From: Actinomadura madurae
GTDB lineage: Bacteria; Actinomycetota; Actinomycetes; Streptosporangiales; Streptosporangiaceae
Length of the DNA: 64,000 bases
Reading direction: 5' to 3'
Assembly: GCF_900115095.1 (NCBI RefSeq)
Contig: NZ_FOVH01000011.1
Span: forward strand, 111,524 to 175,523
Under the pieces are notes generated by a model. It had not been told where the DNA came from and ran no database searches. It worked only from the letters and a program-made list of their open reading frames with translations. The position numbers and the translations under genes were made by a program. Positions 32,262-40,247 of the stretch are shown one piece after another; the stretch's first letter is position 1; the number at the start of each line of letters is the position of its first letter.

Positions 32262-33238
32262 GCCCTGCCAGCCGGCGCGCCGACGACCTTCCGTGCGGCT
32301 TCGACGATGCGTTCCTCGTTCGGCAGTACGTACTCCTCCATCGGCCGGGCATAGGCGATCGGCGCGTCGAGTGCGGTGACCTGCATGATCGGCGCTCGCA
32401 GATACGACCAGCCGTGCTCGGCGACCTCCCCCGCGATCACCGTGGCGACCGACCCGTGCCGGGGCGCCTGGTCCACCAGCACCAGCCGCCCGGTGCGCGC
32501 CACGGACGCCAGCACGGTCTCGGTGTCCAGGGGGGCGATGGTCCTCGGATCGATCACCTCGGCCTCGGTGCCCTCCGCGGCCAGGCGCTCGGCGGCGGCC
32601 AGGGCGAGGGACACGGTCCAGCCGGTGGCCACCACCGTCACATCGGTCCCGGGCCGCTTGACGTCGGCGACGCCGAAGGGGACGACGTGCTCGCCCTCGG
32701 GCACCGGCCCTGTCTCCAGCAACTGGAGGAAGCTGTGCAGGTACAGGACGGGGTTGTCGTCGCGGATGGCGCTCGTCATGAGGCCCTTGGCGTCGGCGGG
32801 CGTCGAGGGCAGCGCCACCTTCAGGCCCGGTACGCCCAGGAACATGCCGTAGATGGAATTGCTGTGCTGGGCGCCCCACCCGGCGGCGAATCCGTAACCG
32901 GCCTTCAGCACCATCGGCGCCGTCACACGGCCACCGCTCATGTAGTGGAAACGGTTCGCCTCGTTGACGACCTGGTCCATGGCGACGAGGAGGAACTCCG
33001 CCATCGTGCAGTCGACGACGGGACGCTTCCCCGCCAGGGCGGCCCCGGCGGCCATACCGATCTCGGCTGTCTCGGAGATGGGGGTCACCCTGACGCGTTC
33101 GCCCGGGAACGCCTTCCGGAAGCTCTCGTAGTGGTCCTCACCTATGGTCTGCCCGAACAACACGACGTCTTCGTCGCGCGACATCTCCCCATGTACGGCT
33201 TCGGCGATCGCGGCGACGAACGGAATCTCGTGGCTCAT
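32258..33238 (-). CDS. 2-oxoacid dehydrogenase E1 beta subunit (first pair)
   Basis: E1 beta subunit of 326 residues, paired with the alpha subunit encoded just upstream on the minus strand. It has VTPISETAEIGMAAGAAL with the catalytic Glu, the GWGAQHSNSIYGMF segment, and a C-terminal transketolase domain with EVIDPRTIAPLDTETVL. The family motif is slightly different from the second pair (FGQTIGEDHYESFRKAF in place of the usual GEDVG), which suggests another substrate. ATG at 33238 follows a purine-rich GGAGAGCAGAGC sequence; 54 nt separate it from the alpha stop. Confidence 0.92.
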   Translation of the reverse strand: MSHEIPFVAAIAEAVHGEMSRDEDVVLFGQTIGEDHYESFRKAFPGERVRVTPISETAEIGMAAGAALAGKRPVVDCTMAEFLLVAMDQVVNEANRFHYMSGGRVTAPMVLKAGYGFAAGWGAQHSNSIYGMFLGVPGLKVALPSTPADAKGLMTSAIRDDNPVLYLHSFLQLLETGPVPEGEHVVPFGVADVKRPGTDVTVVATGWTVSLALAAAERLAAEGTEAEVIDPRTIAPLDTETVLASVARTGRLVLVDQAPRHGSVATVIAGEVAEHGWSYLRAPIMQVTALDAPIAYARPMEEYVLPNEERIVEAARKVVGAPAGRA

Positions 33239-33292
33239 GCTCTGCTCTCCTGGCTCTCCTGTTTGCTCCTGCCGGAGACGGGGGGTCGACGC

Positions 33293-34312
33293 TCACGCAT
33301 AGACATGGGAGAGCGCCGCTTCGGGCATTGGCAGCGGGCTGTTCAGCGCGAAGTCGACCGCCGCCTGCATCTCGGCCCGTGCCTCTTCCGCGATCGATTC
33401 GGCCTCGGCCGCGGTGAGTAGTCCGTCGGCTCCGAGCCGGGCCCGGAAGCGCGGTACCGGGTCGCCCCGCTTGGCGGCCTCGTACTCCTCGACGGCGCCA
33501 TAGACCGCGATCGCCTCGTGCTCCGGGTAGTGCAGCGGTACCCCGGGTGGCGCGATCGAGTTCCCGTGCGCCGACAGACGGTAGACGAGCGACTCGATCA
33601 GCGTCGGGCCCTCACCGGCACGGGCACGCTCGACGGCCTGGGACACCGTCTCGTACACCGCGAGGGGGTCACCACCGTCGATGGTGAGGCCGGGGATGCT
33701 GTAGGCCTTGGCCTTGACGGCCAGCGGCTCGCCCGCGGCGGCGTTCGCGTCCTCCTCCTCCGTGCGCACGGAGACGCTGAAACTGTTGTTCTCCATGATG
33801 AAGACGACCGGCAGCTTCCACAGCGCCGCGACGTTGAGCGACTCGTGGAAGGCGCCCTGCTTGGTCGCGCCGTCACCGAAGAACGTCAGGACGACGTCAC
33901 CGCGCCCGCGTAGCTGAGCCGCATACGCGGCCCCCACGCCCTGCGGGATGTTCTGCCCGACGATGGCGGAGGTGCCGAGAAAGCCACGGGGGACGTCCGT
34001 GAGATGCATGGAGCCGCCGTAACCCCCGCACAGGCCCGTGGCGCGGCCGTAGATCTCGGCCATCATCGCCCCGGTGTCGCTGCCGAGCGCGATCGGATAG
34101 CCATGGCAGCGGTACGTCGCCATGGCCTGGTCGCCGGGACGCATCGCGGCGACCGACCCGACGACGGACGCCTCGGCGCCGTCGGCCAGATGGGTGTGCC
34201 CGCGGATCACGCCCGGATGCTCGGCGAACGTTCCTTTCACACGTTCCTCGAACTCTCGGATGCGGACCATCTGGCGGTACAGTCCGATCTGCCGGCTCTT
34301 GTCCAGCCTCAC
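33293..34312 (-). CDS. 2-oxoacid dehydrogenase E1 alpha subunit (first pair)
   Basis: E1 alpha subunit of 339 residues with the thiamine motif GDGATKQG to MENNSF, the TYRCHGYPIALG active-site His region and GYGGSMHL. The GTG start at 34312 is chosen because GAGAGGAG lies just upstream. A short Glu/Asp-rich insertion (RTEEEDANAAAGEP) follows the thiamine motif. It is the second gene after E2 in the operon E2, alpha, beta, alpha', beta'. With the adjacent beta it forms an alpha2beta2 decarboxylase that feeds the E2 core. Acetoin dehydrogenase-type enzymes look very similar. Confidence 0.92.
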   Translation of the reverse strand: MRLDKSRQIGLYRQMVRIREFEERVKGTFAEHPGVIRGHTHLADGAEASVVGSVAAMRPGDQAMATYRCHGYPIALGSDTGAMMAEIYGRATGLCGGYGGSMHLTDVPRGFLGTSAIVGQNIPQGVGAAYAAQLRGRGDVVLTFFGDGATKQGAFHESLNVAALWKLPVVFIMENNSFSVSVRTEEEDANAAAGEPLAVKAKAYSIPGLTIDGGDPLAVYETVSQAVERARAGEGPTLIESLVYRLSAHGNSIAPPGVPLHYPEHEAIAVYGAVEEYEAAKRGDPVPRFRARLGADGLLTAAEAESIAEEARAEMQAAVDFALNSPLPMPEAALSHVYA

Positions 34313-34357
34313 GTTCGTTCTCCTCTCGCAGGGCGGTGTCGGGTCAGGGGGCTGGAG

Positions 34358-35779
34358 TCAGGCGGTCGCTTCGGGGACCGTCAGCGCCAGCGGGCGGTGC
34401 AGCAGGGCGACCACGCGGGTGAGGAAGCGGGCGGCGTCCGCGCCATCGACGACGCGGTGGTCGCAGGTGAGGGTCAGCTCCATCACGGGAACGGCGACGA
34501 CACCGTCCTTCTCGCTCGTGCCCGGGAGGGCGTCACGCCAGCGCGGAAGCGTCCTGACCGCACCCACGGCCAGGATCGCGGCCTGCGGCGGAACGATGGC
34601 GGCCTCGAAGGAGACGATGCCGAACATCCCGAGGTTGGAGACCGTGAACGTGGCGCCGTCCAGGTCCGCCGGGGTGGCCGCACCGTCCCGGACCCGAGCG
34701 ATGAGCGGCTTCGTCACAGCGGCCAGTGCCGGCGCGGGCAGCCGGTCGGCGTCCTTCACCACGGGGAGGATGAGACCGTCCCGGGTCTCCGTGGCGATCC
34801 CCACGTTCACCCGCGGGTGCAGCAGGACGGCGCCGTCGTCCGCGGACGCGTTCAGCCGGGGGAACTCGCGGAGCGCCCGGGCCACGGCCCCGACGACGAG
34901 GTCGGTGACGGTCGGCGCCGGATCACTGACCTCGGCAAGGGCGGAGCGGAGCGCCATCGCGGCGTTCATGTCCACCTCGGCGGTCAGCGCGAACACCGGG
35001 ACGGACGCGCCGTCGGCGAGCCTGCGCACCGTCGCCTGCTGGATCCTGGTCAGCGGCGCCCGTGTGGAGTCACCGCCGGCCGACACCGCCTGGACCTTGC
35101 CGCCGGGCCGCGTTGCCGACGACCGGCCCTGGGCACGCCCGGAGGCCGCCTCCCCGTCCGCCGCGGCGCGCCCGGCGGCCTGCCCGTCCGCCGCGGCGCG
35201 CCCGGCGGCCTGCCCGTCCGCCGCGGCGCGCCCGGCGGCCTGCCCGTCCGTCGCGGCGCGCCCGGCGGCGCCTGCGTCCCTTGCGGCCTGCCCGGCGGCC
35301 TCCACGTCGGCGCGGATGATCCTTCCGCCCAGGCCGGTCCCGGTCACCGCGGACAGGTCGACCCCCAGTTCGCGGGCACGACGCCGGGCGAGCGGAGAGG
35401 CGATCGGCCGGTCCCTGTCGCGCGCGGGGGACGGCGGCCGGACGGGATCGGGCGGAGCCGCCGACGAGTCGGCCGTGGCGGCAGCGGTCGAGCGGTCGTC
35501 GCCTGGGGCCGCGTCCGGGCTCTCAGCGGCGGCGGTCGAGCTCGTCCCCAGCCGAGCGATGACGGCCCCCACAGGGGCGGACTCGCCTTCGGGCAGAACG
35601 ATCTCCAGCACCCCGGAGGCCTCCGCCTCCACGCCGACAACGGCCTTGTCGGTGTCGATCTCGGCCAGTTCTTCACCGGCGTCGACCTCGGCGCCGTTCT
35701 CGTGCAGCCAACGTTCGATGGTGCCCTCGGTCATCGACTCCGACAGCCGCGGCATCCGTATCTCGACAGCAAGGCCCAT
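34358..35779 (-). CDS. Dihydrolipoamide acyltransferase (E2)
   Basis: E2 core of 473 residues. A lipoyl domain (about 1-78) carries the lipoylated Lys in EIDTDKAVVGVEA. A Pro/Ala linker is followed by the peripheral subunit-binding domain (IASPLARRRARELGVDLSAV, about 130-165). A second linker has about four tandem 10-residue units of the type GRAAADGQAA. The catalytic domain (about 240-473) ends in DHRVVDGADAARF with the HxxxDG acyltransfer motif. It serves both E1 pairs encoded downstream. No E3 (dihydrolipoamide dehydrogenase) gene is in the window, so the housekeeping E3 is presumably used. Start at 35779 after GGGAGGG. Confidence 0.93.
   Translation of the reverse strand: MGLAVEIRMPRLSESMTEGTIERWLHENGAEVDAGEELAEIDTDKAVVGVEAEASGVLEIVLPEGESAPVGAVIARLGTSSTAAAESPDAAPGDDRSTAAATADSSAAPPDPVRPPSPARDRDRPIASPLARRRARELGVDLSAVTGTGLGGRIIRADVEAAGQAARDAGAAGRAATDGQAAGRAAADGQAAGRAAADGQAAGRAAADGEAASGRAQGRSSATRPGGKVQAVSAGGDSTRAPLTRIQQATVRRLADGASVPVFALTAEVDMNAAMALRSALAEVSDPAPTVTDLVVGAVARALREFPRLNASADDGAVLLHPRVNVGIATETRDGLILPVVKDADRLPAPALAAVTKPLIARVRDGAATPADLDGATFTVSNLGMFGIVSFEAAIVPPQAAILAVGAVRTLPRWRDALPGTSEKDGVVAVPVMELTLTCDHRVVDGADAARFLTRVVALLHRPLALTVPEATA
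35153..35272. repeat. 30-bp tandem repeats in the E2 linker
   Basis: About four head-to-tail copies of a 30-bp unit encode the 10-residue linker repeat of E2, differing by a few bases. They lie between the subunit-binding and catalytic domains. Such repeats change copy number easily by slippage and would alter linker length. Confidence 0.85.
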
Positions 35780-35827
35780 GCGCCCTCCCAGGTCTTCCCG
35801 CATCGACGCTAGGAGCGTCCGGCCTGC

Positions 35828-36820
35828 TCAGACCATCGGTTCAGCGCGGGGTTGCCTGGTGCTCAGCGCACGCGCCTCCCGGGGCGGCATGCCGTACTCG
35901 CGCTTGAACGCTTGGGAGAAATGGGTGGCGTCGGTGAAGCCCCAACGAAAAGCGATCTCGGTTATCGAGCCGCTCTCCGGGTCGGCCAAGTCCTCACGGC
36001 AGCGCGCCAGCCTGCCCCTGCGCACCAGCGACGCGACGGTCTCACCGCTCCCTTCGAACGCGGAGTGGAGGGTGCGCAGCGAGACCGACAATGCCCGCGC
36101 GACGGCGTCGGGACCGAGCCGCGGATCGGCCAGGTGGATCCGGATGTAGCGCCGGGCGCGTGCACGGAGGGCCTCCCTGCGCGCGGCCCTGGTGTCGGGA
36201 AGCGCGGGTTCCACCAGGGAGCGCAGCAGCTCCAGCGCGACGTCGCAAGCCGTCGCCCGCATACGCGCGTCCATGCCGGGCAGCTCGGTCACCACCGCGT
36301 CCGCGTAACGGGCCAGCAGGCGCGCGCCGGGGAGGCGGCCCAGATCCGGCACCGCGGCGACGTCCGCGAGACGAGGGCAGGCGCCGAGCACGACGCGCCG
36401 GGAGAAGATGAGCGTCCGTTTGGCGAACGGCTCCACGACCTCCAGCCTGGCCGGGCGCGTCCCGTCCCACAGGTCGAGGCCGCCCTCCGTCAGCACGTGG
36501 TTCCCGGCATGCGGCCCCGTGATCCGCTCGACTCCACGCAGCAGCATCTGAACACCGATGCGTTGCTCGCCCGGTTCGTCCGCCGGGTCCGCGGCGCGGA
36601 AGCCGGCGAACGGAGTGCTGCGGCACTCGACCACGTCCATCGTGCCGAGCCGGTGGCGTACCACCGAGCCGGTGAAGGCGTCGTCATCGGGCAGCCTGAC
36701 CTCGAAGGCGCCATGGGTTTCGGTGAGGGCGTCGCCCCATGCCCGCGCCGTGCGCGCGCCGCGCCCCGGTCGCACGTCCCAGCGCTCCGGTCCGCTCACA
36801 GGGCCCGGGTTCATCGTCAT
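35828..36820 (-). CDS. AraC-family regulator
   Basis: Regulator of 330 residues. The N-terminal part is an AraC-ligand-binding-like domain of the AraC_binding_2 type (VECRSTPFAGFRAADP, LLRGVERITGPHAGNHVLTE). The C-terminal 100 residues hold two HTH motifs, DAVARALSVSLRTLHSAFEG and ITEIAFRWGFTDATHFSQAF, ending in the FKREYGMPPREARA signature. It lies between the E2 operon and the divergent enolase-superfamily gene, so either may be its target. ATG at 36820 is preferred over 36814 because GAGAGGAGAGCGG precedes it. It probably activates in response to a pathway substrate. Confidence 0.9.
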   Translation of the reverse strand: MTMNPGPVSGPERWDVRPGRGARTARAWGDALTETHGAFEVRLPDDDAFTGSVVRHRLGTMDVVECRSTPFAGFRAADPADEPGEQRIGVQMLLRGVERITGPHAGNHVLTEGGLDLWDGTRPARLEVVEPFAKRTLIFSRRVVLGACPRLADVAAVPDLGRLPGARLLARYADAVVTELPGMDARMRATACDVALELLRSLVEPALPDTRAARREALRARARRYIRIHLADPRLGPDAVARALSVSLRTLHSAFEGSGETVASLVRRGRLARCREDLADPESGSITEIAFRWGFTDATHFSQAFKREYGMPPREARALSTRQPRAEPMV

Positions 36821-36999
36821 CGTTCCGCTCTCCTCTCTATGTGGCGGGACGGCCGTGGAGGTCCGCCCGGGAATGCCGGGGCGGCTCAGTTGGATCCGCG
36901 CGCCCGGTTCCTTGGGTATCCGTGCGCCCGGCGGAACGGGCCCGGGCTCGGCGCTTAACGTGGCCGACGGCATCGGGCACCGGCGAAGGCGGGATTTGG

Positions 37000-38103
37000 A
37001 TGCGGATCGTTGGCCTTGACACGTGGATCGTCTCCATCCCGCATCCGCGGCCGGTCACCTGGGCGGGCGTCGTCGAGACGCACTGGGAGTCCGTCCTGCT
37101 CAGGGTGAGCACCGACTCGGACGTCGCCGGTCTCGCGCAGGCGAGGCTGCACCCGGCATGGTCCGGCACCTCGCCGCGGCTGACGGCGCAGGCCCTCGGC
37201 CGGCTGTACGGACCGCTGCTGCGCGGCGTCGATCCCCTCTCCGCCGAGCGGACGAAGGCCGCCGTGGACCGGGTCCGCGGATGGTCCCCCGCCAAGGCGC
37301 TGCTGGACATCGCGCTCGCCGACGTCCGGGCCCGGCACGCGGGCCTGCCGCTGCGGACCTATCTGGGCGGCTGGACGGACGAGGTGACCGTTTCGGCCCT
37401 GCTGACCCGAGGGCCGCGCGAGGGATGTGTCGACGAGCTGGCGAAGGCCGTGGACCGGCACGGCTTCACCGCCGTGAAGGTCAAGGTCGGTGGCGACGCG
37501 CGCGAGGACATCGCCAGGATCCAGGACATCAGGAACGCGTTCGGCGACTCCCTGTCCGTTCGGGTCGACGCCAACTCCGCATACTCGCGGCGCGAGGCCC
37601 TGCTGGTCGGGGACGCCCTGGCCGAGCTCGGCGTGGCGCATTTCGAGGATCCCTGCCCGCTGGAGCCGCCCGCCCACCGCCGGGAGCTGTTCCGCAGGTC
37701 CCGCGTCGACGTCCTGGTCGACCGTGTGGTGGATTCCCCCGCCGCCGCGCGCCAGGTCATCGACGAAGGTGCGCGGGCGGTCTCGGTGAAGGCCAATCGC
37801 CTCGGCTACGCCAACGCGCGCCGGATCGTCGAGATCTGCGAGGACGCCTGCGTACCGTGCGTGGCCGGGCTCAGCGGGGAGTCGGCCGTGGGCGCGCTGG
37901 CGTCCCTGCAGATGTGCGCCGCCTACCGGCAATGCGCGGACATCCCGGCGGAGGAGAGCTTCTTCACCATGCTTCCGCACGACGTGGTCACCACGGCGCT
38001 CGAGATCCGCGGCGGGAAGGCCCTCCTGCCGGACAGTCCTGGTCTGGGCGCCGAACTGGACCTCCGCGCGCTGGAGAGGTTCGGCGTGCGCCACCCCGCC
38101 TAG
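37000..38103 (+). CDS. Mandelate racemase/muconate lactonizing enzyme family protein
   Basis: Enolase-superfamily enzyme of 367 residues. The KxK base motif is in AVKVKVGG (about 160-167), the metal ligands are in VRVDANSAYS (Asp), FEDPCPLE (Glu) and a third acidic position near VLVDRVVDS, and the second base Lys is in AVSVKANRLG. This is the muconate-cycloisomerase arrangement rather than the mandelate racemase KxH. Close functions are muconate cycloisomerase, dipeptide epimerase or o-succinylbenzoate synthase. The nearby intradiol dioxygenase genes make cycloisomerisation of a muconate plausible but not shown. It is the only plus-strand gene in this part and is divergent from AraC. Confidence 0.85.
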   Translation: MRIVGLDTWIVSIPHPRPVTWAGVVETHWESVLLRVSTDSDVAGLAQARLHPAWSGTSPRLTAQALGRLYGPLLRGVDPLSAERTKAAVDRVRGWSPAKALLDIALADVRARHAGLPLRTYLGGWTDEVTVSALLTRGPREGCVDELAKAVDRHGFTAVKVKVGGDAREDIARIQDIRNAFGDSLSVRVDANSAYSRREALLVGDALAELGVAHFEDPCPLEPPAHRRELFRRSRVDVLVDRVVDSPAAARQVIDEGARAVSVKANRLGYANARRIVEICEDACVPCVAGLSGESAVGALASLQMCAAYRQCADIPAEESFFTMLPHDVVTTALEIRGGKALLPDSPGLGAELDLRALERFGVRHPA

Positions 38104-38145
38104 CGGCCGGGCGCCTCGTGGTCGCCAAGGACGGCTCATCCCGGC

Positions 38146-39087
38146 TCACAGGACCGCTACGGCGTTTCCCGGCGACCCCACGCCCCCCGGAAGGTTCAGG
38201 GGCACGGACACGAACAGGAACTCGTGGCGGCCCAGGTCAGCGCAGACCCGGGCCAGCTCTTCGAAGGTGAACAGCTCACCCATGGGCATGCCGAGCAGCG
38301 GGAGCAACCGCCTGTGCAGGGATCCGTCCCCGGGCCGGCCGGGCGCGGCCTCCACGGCGGGGTTGTCGGCGGTGACGGCACTGACCCGCCAGTCCCACAG
38401 CAGTTCGGCCATTGAGGCGGACCCGGCGAGTCCCGGCCAGCGCCGGCTGCGGGCGAGGCAGTCCCGGCCGGCGGTGTCGCTCTCCCAGTAGCACCGCATC
38501 CAGCCGGTGCGCACGCACAGCACGTCGCCCGGAAGCACCTCGGCACCGGCGTCGTCCACGGCACGCGCCAGGGCATCGGCGTCGATCACATGGCCCCCGG
38601 CGGCCCATTCGCCGGGTGTGGCGGGGCACCGCGCGGACACATCGACGAGGAGACCACGGCCGATGATGCCGGTCTCGGCCCAGTGGTTGACGCCGAGACG
38701 GTCGTCATCCGCCTCGAAGCCTCCCGGATGGCCGGTGAAGAATCCGAACTCGCGCGCTCTGACGTGCCGGAAGCCGTCCCACTGGGTCGATGCCTGGGTG
38801 AAGAAGCGATCCAGACGGTCGTCCATGACATTGCGCGAAGGCGAGAACACCGTGTGCTGAAGCGGCTGCCTGCCGAAGAGCGGCGGGTCGGGGTGGTTCA
38901 TGGGGAGCGAGATGTTCACCACCGTGTTCTCACGGACCGTCGCGAAGCCGCGCCGCCGGGCCCGCGAGGTCAGATTGCGCAGGCATCCCAGGTTCTCGCC
39001 CGGCGGGTACACGTCCCAGGCATGCCGGTAGTCCCCGTCCGTGTGCAGCAGGGGCAACTCGCGGTATCCGGGCAGATCGTCGCGCAT
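38146..39087 (-). CDS. Cyclase family protein (kynurenine formamidase-like fold)
   Basis: Metal-dependent hydrolase/cyclase-fold protein of 313 residues. The classic HxGTHxDxPxH metal motif is replaced by the variant QWDGFRHVRAREFGFF (about 100-115), which is common in one subgroup. GIIGRGLLVDV and VLPGDVLCVRTGW follow, as in the family. Members hydrolyse formyl-kynurenine, isatin or lactone-like substrates. It is the last gene of the minus-strand operon 44411-38146 and lies 2 nt after the luciferase-like monooxygenase stop. Ring opening or lactone hydrolysis in the pathway is a reasonable guess. Confidence 0.85.
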   Translation of the reverse strand: MRDDLPGYRELPLLHTDGDYRHAWDVYPPGENLGCLRNLTSRARRRGFATVRENTVVNISLPMNHPDPPLFGRQPLQHTVFSPSRNVMDDRLDRFFTQASTQWDGFRHVRAREFGFFTGHPGGFEADDDRLGVNHWAETGIIGRGLLVDVSARCPATPGEWAAGGHVIDADALARAVDDAGAEVLPGDVLCVRTGWMRCYWESDTAGRDCLARSRRWPGLAGSASMAELLWDWRVSAVTADNPAVEAAPGRPGDGSLHRRLLPLLGMPMGELFTFEELARVCADLGRHEFLFVSVPLNLPGGVGSPGNAVAVL

Positions 39088-39089
39088 GA

Positions 39090-40172
39090 TCAGAGGTTCT
39101 CTCCGGCTCGTCTCGGACTACCGCCCCGGCTGCCGGACCCTCCCGATTCCCCGGCGAGCGCGTGGATCATCCCGACGCAGTCGGCGGTGGGAACCTGCCC
39201 GGGCAGGCGCAGGACCGGCCGATCGATGCCCGCCCGCCGGAACTCCGCGGCCTGCCGCAGAACCGCGGCGGGTGTCCCGCGCAGCGTCGTATCGGCGAGC
39301 ATCTCGTCGGAGACGGCGGCGCGCGCCAAGTCCCGTTTCCCGGCGGCCCACAGCTCACGGATGCGCGCCACCTCGTCGGCGAAGCCATACCGCTCGAACA
39401 GGCGCCGGTAGGCGGTGCCGTTGGCCGCCACGTACCAGGCGAGGGTCGCCCGCAGATGACGGCTGAGTTCGCGCTCCGCTCCGACGACCCCGTAGATGTA
39501 GCCGGCCACGGCGGGCATCGGCCTCCCCGCGGTGACGGCCGCTTTCCCCAGGTCCGCCAGCTGCCCGCCGCGACCCGTCCTCGACGGCCAGATCGGCAGC
39601 CATCCGTCGGCGTGCGCCGCGGTCACCTCGATGGTCTTCGGCGTGAGCCCGGCGACGTAGAGGCGCAGGCGCGCCCGATCGGTCGTGATGCCGAGCGACA
39701 GGCCGGTGTGGGAGAAGATCTCCCCCCGCTCGGGCAGGGCTCCGGTCGTGAACCCGCCGTCCAGTGCCCGGACCGCCTCTCGAAGCCGGCTGACCGGACG
39801 GTCGAAGGGAACCCCGTGGTACTGCTCCACCAGGGCCCGCCCGCTGGTGCCGAGGCCGAGGTTCAGCGGCCGGCCGCCCATGACCTCCATCAGTCCGGAG
39901 GCGGCCTGGGCGAGCGCGGTGGGGGTGCGGCTGAAGACGTTCACGATGCCGGTGCCCAGACCGATCCGCCGGGTCCGCAGCGCCAGCTCGGTCAGCACGG
40001 AGAAGGCGTCCCGGCCGATGCCCTCGGTGACCCAGACCGCGCCCGCTCCGGCGTCGTCGGCCGCACGTGCGATGGCGACGATGTCATCCCGCGGACGTTC
40101 GCGTCCTCCGATGGCGATGTCGATGCCGCCGATGGTCATCGCCGGGGCGGCCGGGGTCCGCGTGTCGTTCAT
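39090..40172 (-). CDS. LLM-class (F420-dependent type) oxidoreductase
   Basis: Luciferase-like TIM-barrel oxidoreductase of 360 residues. The start IDIAIGGRERPRDDIVAIAR, the strand RRIGLGTGIVNVFSRTPTAL and NLGLGTSGRALVEQYHG are typical of F420-dependent actinomycete members (N5,N10-methylene-tetrahydromethanopterin reductase-like), although FMN use cannot be excluded. Its gene lies 2 nt from the cyclase gene and 76 nt after the acyl-CoA synthetase gene. It probably performs a hydride transfer or oxygenation step on a CoA-activated or aromatic intermediate. The C-terminal 25 residues are Gly/Ser/Arg-rich and disordered. Confidence 0.88.
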   Translation of the reverse strand: MNDTRTPAAPAMTIGGIDIAIGGRERPRDDIVAIARAADDAGAGAVWVTEGIGRDAFSVLTELALRTRRIGLGTGIVNVFSRTPTALAQAASGLMEVMGGRPLNLGLGTSGRALVEQYHGVPFDRPVSRLREAVRALDGGFTTGALPERGEIFSHTGLSLGITTDRARLRLYVAGLTPKTIEVTAAHADGWLPIWPSRTGRGGQLADLGKAAVTAGRPMPAVAGYIYGVVGAERELSRHLRATLAWYVAANGTAYRRLFERYGFADEVARIRELWAAGKRDLARAAVSDEMLADTTLRGTPAAVLRQAAEFRRAGIDRPVLRLPGQVPTADCVGMIHALAGESGGSGSRGGSPRRAGENL

Positions 40173-40247
40173 GGCGCTGCCTTTCGCTGGCCTGACGGGT
40201 GGACGGTGGGGCCGCGGCGGTTGGCGCGCAACCCGGACGGAGGCCGG

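Noticed and set aside
35153..35272. CRISPR or minisatellite in the E2 gene
   Set aside because: The 30-bp units are contiguous without spacers, stay in frame and encode a regular linker repeat.
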